A stretch of DNA of 64,000 nt from Combretum micranthum. Taxonomy: Eukaryota; Streptophyta; Magnoliopsida; Myrtales; Combretaceae. Location of the stretch: NCBI GenBank assembly GCA_024138025.1, contig JAMXBD010003369.1, forward strand, positions 59,901 to 123,900. The letters are read 5' to 3'. Below the pieces are notes generated by a model, which worked only from the letters and a program-made list of their open reading frames with translations, had not been told where the DNA came from and did no database searches. The position numbers were made by a program, and so were the translations under genes. Below are positions 58,100-64,000 of the stretch, piece by piece (positions within the stretch are counted from its first letter, which is position 1; the number at the start of each line of letters is the position of its first letter).

Positions 58100-59461
58100 T
58101 GATGCGTTGGATCTTTAAGTTTTAAATTTATGATCTCATTAATTCTAGACCCACACAAGGTAGTGCATCTAGCGTGTAATATAAAAATTAACTCGGATAT
58201 CGTCCTAAGGATCTATGTGCAGCTACTAGTAATAACCCGTTAATTATTATCTAGCCGAATCAATTGTGAGATAAATACTAAAATTTCTACTAATTATAAT
58301 TAAAAGCAAGCCCAAAAACCTTAGATGAAAGATATGCACACATTTCTCAAGATAATCAATTCACAAACAATGCCCTTAGTTTTCATCAACCCTAGCCCCC
58401 TTCATCTTTAAAGATAGATTCAATTGAACAAAACTTGATCTTGAACTATCGGATCTCTCAAATAGATTAATTACTCTCTTCAAGTTAATTAACCCTTAAC
58501 CCTAATTGCAAAAGTGGGAATTTCGCCCTTCACAATTATCAAATTAGAATAGCGTGAAGATTATGAACCCTAATTGATAGGAAGTTGGAAAAACCCTATT
58601 TTTAGGTGGATTACTTAACTTCTTTGCCCATGAGAGATCAAACCCATTAATTGAAATCTTCTTTTAAATTAACAAGAATCAAGTTTGTAATAACTTAGGC
58701 CTAAAATCATCACAAACAAAAATATAAATCATGAAGCAAACTCAAAATCAAACTTCATTCAATTAATAAACAAGTCAATACATGAAGGCTAGGGTTTCTC
58801 AAAACCTAAGGCATACAGAACTACTCTTCCATGAAGAGATTAACAACAACAATAAATACAATGGAAGAAAGAGAAAAGATCATGATGATAAAACCCTTTT
58901 GTAGAAGTGATTGTTGTGAATCTCCAAGTTGTAGCATGAATTCTTCTTCAAAAAGCTCTCCATAATGCGTTATAGGGTTTTTGGATGGAAAATACAAGTG
59001 AATGAAATCTGTTCTTTCAAGATAGGATGCGGGTATATATATATATATATATATTAGTATGTACATGACCCTACACGACCCGTATACGCCGGGATAGTAT
59101 ACTCATTAAGTTCACGCGTTTTTCCTTTTCTGGCACATGTACAGGACCTATTGTATATAACTGGTATATATGGGGTTGTGTATCCTGGATCTTCGAATTT
59201 TTCTTCAATTTTTCTCCTCTAAAAGTACACTAGTAGTATAAAAACACTAACTTATGGCCAGAAACTCCACAAAAGGCTCCAAACTCTCCAAAATCTTGGC
59301 TTCTTTCATTAATAATCCTTTGAAAAGCCCAAGTGTTCCATGATTGTCCATGAAACACAAAATTAGTTCAATAATAATCCTTTTCTTCAATAAATCCATT
59401 AAATAGCATATGAAATATGCTTAATAATGCACCAATAATAAGAGTCTTAGGAAATTTATCA
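58100..59461 (-). repeat. 5' LTR of Athila B (1362 bp)
   Basis: It begins tgatgcgttggatc and ends aaatttatca. It matches 35828-37166. The TA run is at 59034-59055. Confidence 0.9.
59034..59055. repeat. TA microsatellite in Athila B 5' LTR
   Basis: (TA)n, shorter than in the 3' LTR copy. Confidence 0.85.
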
Positions 59462-59472
59462 ATATCACTCTT

Positions 59473-62094
59473 CACTCAAATCCTATCTCATTCCCAATTT
59501 ACAATTTGCCTACAAAAATAAATTATTAGGGAGTCAATTACATCCAGCTAAGTGAAAGTATATTCTCACTTCAGACTATTTAAGCAAATAACAATCAAGT
59601 TATATTAACAAACATATGCAATGCAACAAAAATGAATGAACAACTATATATGACCAACCAATAACCATATATAGAATGGATTTGTGCCCTCCTTATCGAA
59701 AAAAACTTATCAAAACATGTTTTTCTTTATACATAGAAAACAATATACACATATAGTCATATTCTTGAAGCAAGGTCATTCAAAGAGTTACCTTCCTTAG
59801 GACAACTTAGTTCCCATCCCCTAGGACAGGGCTCATGGTACACATGTGACCCTCTATGATCACAGGCTATCTAAACCATTATGTGGTCGTGACAACCTTC
59901 TGCGATGCAATCGTGTAATGCATGCTCATATTTTAATTATTAAGCTGATATTTATTAAGTCTATTTATTTGACGATCAAGCAAATATCAAACACTAACAA
60001 TGATCAAAACACTCAAGAAATAATTAGTTCTCAATGTTAAATAAAATTATAGTTTTCTCACATCCAAATAGCAATCACAAGTAACCACATGGATGAACTT
60101 CCCAACCCCACATATAATCCAATTATTATGTTTGTTAAACAAATATTGTATTCTAATCCTATAAGCACAATAAATTATGAAGGTTATAGGAACATACTCA
60201 CCTATCCATTTTGCTTAAGAATCATAATAGTCAATAGGTAGCTCGATGACGAGGTCGAAGTCACCTGAATGCCGTAAGAAGTATGAATAAACTATAAGAA
60301 ATAACTAAGGTACTGATTTTATAAATTATACCACAGTAGTCCTAATATTCTATTGTTTTGGAGTTAAATCTTCAATTACCCATAAGTTTTTCATTTTAGC
60401 TTTGTTTTCAATGGCTAAATAGACAATTCAATAAGGTTTTTTAGTACCATTCAAATACAAAATTATTTTTAGCTAATGAATTATGTAAGATATCAAATTG
60501 GCTAGGAACAAGCTCTATTTTTCATAACAAACTAACACCTCAATTTTGAAATCTTATTATTGCTATAACTTGACTGTTTCTTTTTTTTTTTTTTTTTATG
60601 AATAAGTAGTCAATCTTATAGAATTTTTCTATTACTTTCCATTGATGGTGTTATTCCTATTGAAAGAAGCTTCGAAGGTGTCAAAAAAGCTAGAAATAGT
60701 TTGAAATTTTCATATAAATTTGATAGTACCTAGTGAAATCTTGTTTTCATGATATCTAATCCTTTTTTTTTTTCAAATTTATAGTCATTTTTTGTGTATT
60801 TTTCAATTGTGGTGTCAGTTTGGGCATTTGGTGTATGGATTAGTACAATTTAATCATTTGGTAAGGATGACACCCCTAATTTATCCTCTTTAGGTAGTTA
60901 TTATGGTATTCTACTAGTCCATAGAATGTTATTTTAAAGCGATTCTAATATTGTCATACCATAGTCGCTTTTTTTTTTTTCTTTCACATTTATATAAATA
61001 GTGTTATACATTTCTTGTACTCATTTAATCTAGCTGCTATATATATAAACTTACGTGTATAGATGTTATAAAAGAATTATTTCATGTACCTCCGTGAGTT
61101 ATATAGAATCATACATGATGTCATATATATATATATATATATATATAGTATTTTTCTTGAGCTTCATAATATCTCTGACTACATATAGTATACTTTGCGG
61201 TTTATTTCTAAGGTATAAAATTTCCAAATGAATATTGAGCTTGCCTTTCAATATGTTTGAGATTCTATTATCCTCTTTTTGTAAAATATAAAATTGAACC
61301 ACCTTGTTATAATTAAATATATGATTTTATTCATCACATGGCTAATCAATAATATCTTAGGAAGTTCACTTACTTATGAGTCTTCTTAGACTATAATACA
61401 AGCATTATATTCACATAAACTCTTTATAGTTATTTATATGGTCTAATGAGGTTCATGATCCAGGTGAACATTTCCATTAATTCATTTGAAGTAAGAGATC
61501 AAGACTTCACCTTACTATTTCTCTATGGTGTTCAACAAGGATTAGAGGAATGGTGCTAGGGGTATCATTATCTTGTTATATGTATGTATATTATTATTTA
61601 TATATTTATTTATTTACATATCATACTTGAGAAATGTTTTGGAAAGGAAAGAAGGAATAATAATAATAATGATAATGATGATGCCTTGATGAGCACTTGG
61701 ATCATATAATCATAATACTTGTTAAAGATAACTCAAGGCTCAATCTTAACTTTCTCAAGTGCTTGTTGCTTGGCTAGACAAAAATAAAATGAACAAGTTG
61801 TCGGCTTGCTAGAACTCCTTGGTGCCGTAAGTCTTGAGTAATGATTTTGAAATAATTTTTGAAAAGGATGTTAGTTACAGGTATAAGTTGGATGGAAAAA
61901 AAATGAACAGGTGGTTAACATTGTGCTTGATCCGATAGGAAAACTAGGAAGGATTTCAATGTGTGTGTTTAAATTTTCAATTCGAAGGTGTCAACTTTCT
62001 CAAGTAGCAAAACAAACAAGAAAGGGAAAAAAAAAAAAAAAAGACATGGCTTGGGATCTTGGCTTAAAAGAAAAGATGGGGGGGCATGGCATGT
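59473..62094 (-). repeat. Right piece of an old chromovirus-type LTR
   Basis: After the TSD of A, the text follows G2-like LTR landmarks in order: atgaccaaccaataaccatata and ggatttgtgccctcc (59645-59695), then a 'catactcacctatcc ... gtcacctgaatg' block near 60190-60270. The 'gctataacttgactgtttc' block follows near 60555, and a seven-G run near 62078. Spacing agrees with G2 and S2. It is heavily diverged. Similarity is clear only at the first landmark, so the right limit is uncertain. No gene lies inside. Confidence 0.45.
61123..61147. repeat. TA microsatellite
   Basis: (TA)n of about 12 units. Confidence 0.9.
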
Positions 62095-62542
62095 TGTTAG
62101 GACCTTATTATAATATATTAGCCCAGCTCACTGTCTCTTATTGGCATTCTAATAACCTTAGACACTAAAACACTACACTTACCATTGCACCCCTTTTATT
62201 GAATTAGTAAATCATCTCTAACTCTCTCTCTCCGTTTATGTTTGTATTTATGTTTCTAAAATCTTAATGAGCTTATTCTACTGATGCAACTCATATGCAC
62301 ATGCAATAGCTAATTCAAGATAGCCACTCTCCTGGACTCAACCTCAAGATTGATCTCTAAAACCAAGTATGTTAATTGGTTTCCTGTTCTTTATTTATTT
62401 CAGTCCTATTTATACATCTATATGGATATTACAATTTTTGTTAAACCTACACTATTGCAACTTTAATTAGTTTATTTGTTATTATAACTAATGTTGATTA
62501 GTTATATGGCTATTCTTCGTTACTTGTACATGGATTGTAACA
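62095..62542 (-). repeat. Remnant LTR of another retrotransposon
   Basis: The 448-bp segment starts tgttaggacctt and ends catggattgtaaca. On the minus strand this is TGTTACAATCC...CCTAACA, a common plant LTR end pair. A TATAAATAGG box lies near 62404-62412 (minus). Directly outside, at 62543-62556, the minus strand reads AGGAGGGAAGAAAA, a polypurine tract. A fading reading just beyond resembles the gypsy pol ending LEDKV. The partner LTR is not in the window. Confidence 0.45.
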
Positions 62543-62556
62543 TTTTCTTCCCTCCT

Positions 62557-63935
62557 AAAAAATGACCTTGTACTTAAGGTCAAAGTCTTCAATATCTTCT
62601 TAAATCTTGTTTGTTGATATAATTCTGGTTCCTGTGGTAACATATGATGATGTCCATGAACTGTCTGTATGATTATAATCAAACTGAATCCTTACGGTGT
62701 GTTTTCTATGTATTAGGAACAGAAAAAAGTTTATTGTCCCATCCTTGCTACCTCTATTATGTTCCTATAAATCAATATCTGACACGTATTAAGAAGTGCT
62801 TCCTATATTTTAAGAATTTTTATATATTCTTTTAATTTATTTAACATGTATTAGATATTCATAGGTAAGGACATAATGGAGACGAGATTTTAGGGATAGC
62901 AAACACTTTCCGTATTACGAACATGGTAATGATGTCTTGGAGTTTTTGAGATCACCTAAGCCAAAAACATTATTGATGCTCGTTGTCTTGCTGTCTACAA
63001 ATTTGAATGTTGGATATTTTAAAACATTACATAGATTAGTATGGGAAACATCAAATTTTGGATAAGTGTCATCCACCCATTTTTTGATATGTGATGGCGA
63101 TAACACTCACAATCCAAACAATAACATATGAGTCTACATATTATTGCTATGTAATTGTTTACTCTAAAAAAGAAACTACTTCAATTCCAATTTTAGAATA
63201 ATTAGTTATAACTCCTTTAAAGATGAAATAGTTGTTGCCTTCCATTTTCATGTAAACTAAAAAAAAAAAATGAAATAACTATAGGACTAAATGTTTAAGT
63301 CACATTTTAGATTTCGTATTCTAATAGTGGCAATGATAAGAGCATAAAATATAGTAAATGATGGCTACCAATTTGTGCTGAAAAGCAAAATTGCTTACGC
63401 CATCTCTAAGAATAACATCAACAGAACATAAGCTAGCAACAATAGTAAATGAATATCTACTATAGCCATGTTCACTTTGGAAATTGTAGCTGTGATTCTT
63501 ACTTGAGTTGAAAATATACACTAGGAATACTCAAGAGAAGAGAGGTGGGGGGTAGGGGAAGGGTTTAGGTTGGAGGTTAATTGAATATTTGCCTAAAAAT
63601 AGATTAATTTGAAATTAGAAGAAATGAAATAAAAATATTGCAGTAGAAAATGAAAGAACAACATATATAATACATTAAATAAATAGATAGGGATAGAGAG
63701 AAATCAACCAATATTTTTAACACGGAGTTAGACCCATTCTTACTCTCCACAGTCCACCAATTGCCTCTATCGAGGTTTTCACCACTACTTTATTAGTCAC
63801 CACAAAAGAAATAAAATATTTCCTTTCTCTCTGGAACTCTGGAAGCTCACTGATAATAAGTAGGAATGAGAATAGAGCTCTATATAATATTTTGTCTCTC
63901 TCACAAAAGATTTACAAATTAATGAAAGAGAGAAG

Positions 63936-63938
<3 letters not shown>
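62557..63938. other. Unassigned stretch with two short protein-like ORFs
   Basis: Minus-strand reading at 62915-63106 gives SPSHIKKWVDDTYPKFDVSH then NLCNVLKYPTFKFVD. At 63321-63521 it gives YSFTIVASLCSVDVILRDGV. Both have protein-like composition, but I recognise no family. They might be exons of one minus-strand host gene, since a TATATAGAG word lies near 63880, or internal parts of the retrotransposon whose LTR is at 62095. Evidence is weak. Confidence 0.2.

Positions 63939-64000
<62 letters not shown>
63939..64000. repeat. Poly-G run at the window end (62 or more)
   Basis: After agagagaaggga the sequence is only G to the last base. It is either a very long natural G tract or an assembly/sequencing artefact. 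Confidence 0.9.

Larger units (their letters stand above)
35828..59461 (-). mobile_element. Athila-type LTR retrotransposon B (defective, holds G2)
   Basis: The LTRs 35828-37166 and 58100-59461 begin tgatgc.ttggatctttaag and end .atttatca. The flanks are atatt (35823-35827) and atatc (59462-59466). The PBS beside the right LTR sets minus orientation. Without G2 it is about 10 kb. In element order: gag with stops, a protease lacking its catalytic Asp, a deletion that removed RT, RNase H and most of integrase, the integrase C-terminus, an Athila ORF1/env-like gene, and PPT. B landed a few bases from the end of A's 5' LTR. Confidence 0.87.
2821..59467 (-). mobile_element. Athila-type LTR retrotransposon A (defective, expanded by nested insertions)
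   Basis: The LTR termini are tgattaattgattg at 2821 and 33928, and ...tatatca at 14030 and, after B is removed, at 59467. The flanking 5-bp duplication is ctctg (2816-2820) / ctctt (59468-59472). The PBS next to the right LTR shows that the element runs on the minus strand. Removing S1, the hAT element, M2, G1 and B leaves about 9.1 kb. The internal region keeps an Athila ORF1/env-like gene and two unfamiliar ORFs near the PBS. No gag, RT, RNase H or integrase core was found, so A would depend on helper proteins. Its LTRs are clearly diverged from each other, making it the oldest resolved member of the nest. Confidence 0.8.

Overview
The window looks like AT-rich nuclear DNA from a flowering plant, probably a eudicot. 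Athila-type and chromodomain-bearing Ty3/gypsy LTR retrotransposons, hAT and Mutator-type DNA transposons and TA/TG microsatellites cover almost all of it. I found no host gene, tRNA or rRNA that I can support. The species cannot be read from the sequence. All calls come from reading by eye: terminal repeats, target-site duplications (TSDs), primer-binding sites (PBS), polypurine tracts (PPT) and protein motifs.

Layout. Positions 1-1023 hold the right part of a Mutator-like element with long inverted repeats. Positions 2465-2820 and 59473 to about 62.1 kb look like two halves of an old chromovirus-type LTR. It was split by Athila element A (2821-59467, minus strand, TSD ctctg/ctctt), which would be only about 9.1 kb without its insertions. 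A's left LTR was hit by a 4.1-kb solo LTR (S1, 3617-7723, itself holding a hAT MITE at 6660-7164) and by a hAT transposon (8204-13519). The hAT transposase gene is split by a 3.5-kb solo chromovirus LTR (S2, 8877-12382). A's internal part was hit by a second small hAT element (16146-17049) and by chromovirus G1 (18766-32306). A's right LTR was hit, a few bases from its end, by Athila element B (35828-59461), and B was hit by chromovirus G2 (37312-50909, TSD gactc). G2 has nearly identical LTRs and is the youngest large insertion. The far right has a remnant LTR (62095-62542), an unassigned stretch and a poly-G run that reaches the window end.

How the genes work together. G1 and G2 share one plan, read on the minus strand: a 3.4-3.7-kb LTR, an initiator-Met tRNA PBS, an extra ORF ahead of gag, gag with three zinc knuckles, a short gap with splice-site-like ends, then pol (protease, RT, RNase H, integrase, chromodomain), PPT and LTR. 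In both, the gag stop codon lies inside a GTTAGT donor-like motif, and a matching CAG acceptor 155-159 nt downstream would join Gag in frame to protease. A and B are defective Athila relatives that keep an Athila ORF1/env-like gene. B has lost RT, RNase H and the integrase core. A has lost gag and pol and carries unfamiliar ORFs instead. All coding frames are broken. In G2 many breaks are single-base losses in short homopolymers, so part of the damage may be sequencing error.

The leads most worth following are the conserved gag-protease intron candidate, the conserved pre-gag ORF, and the long array of CACGA/TCGTG units in Athila A.
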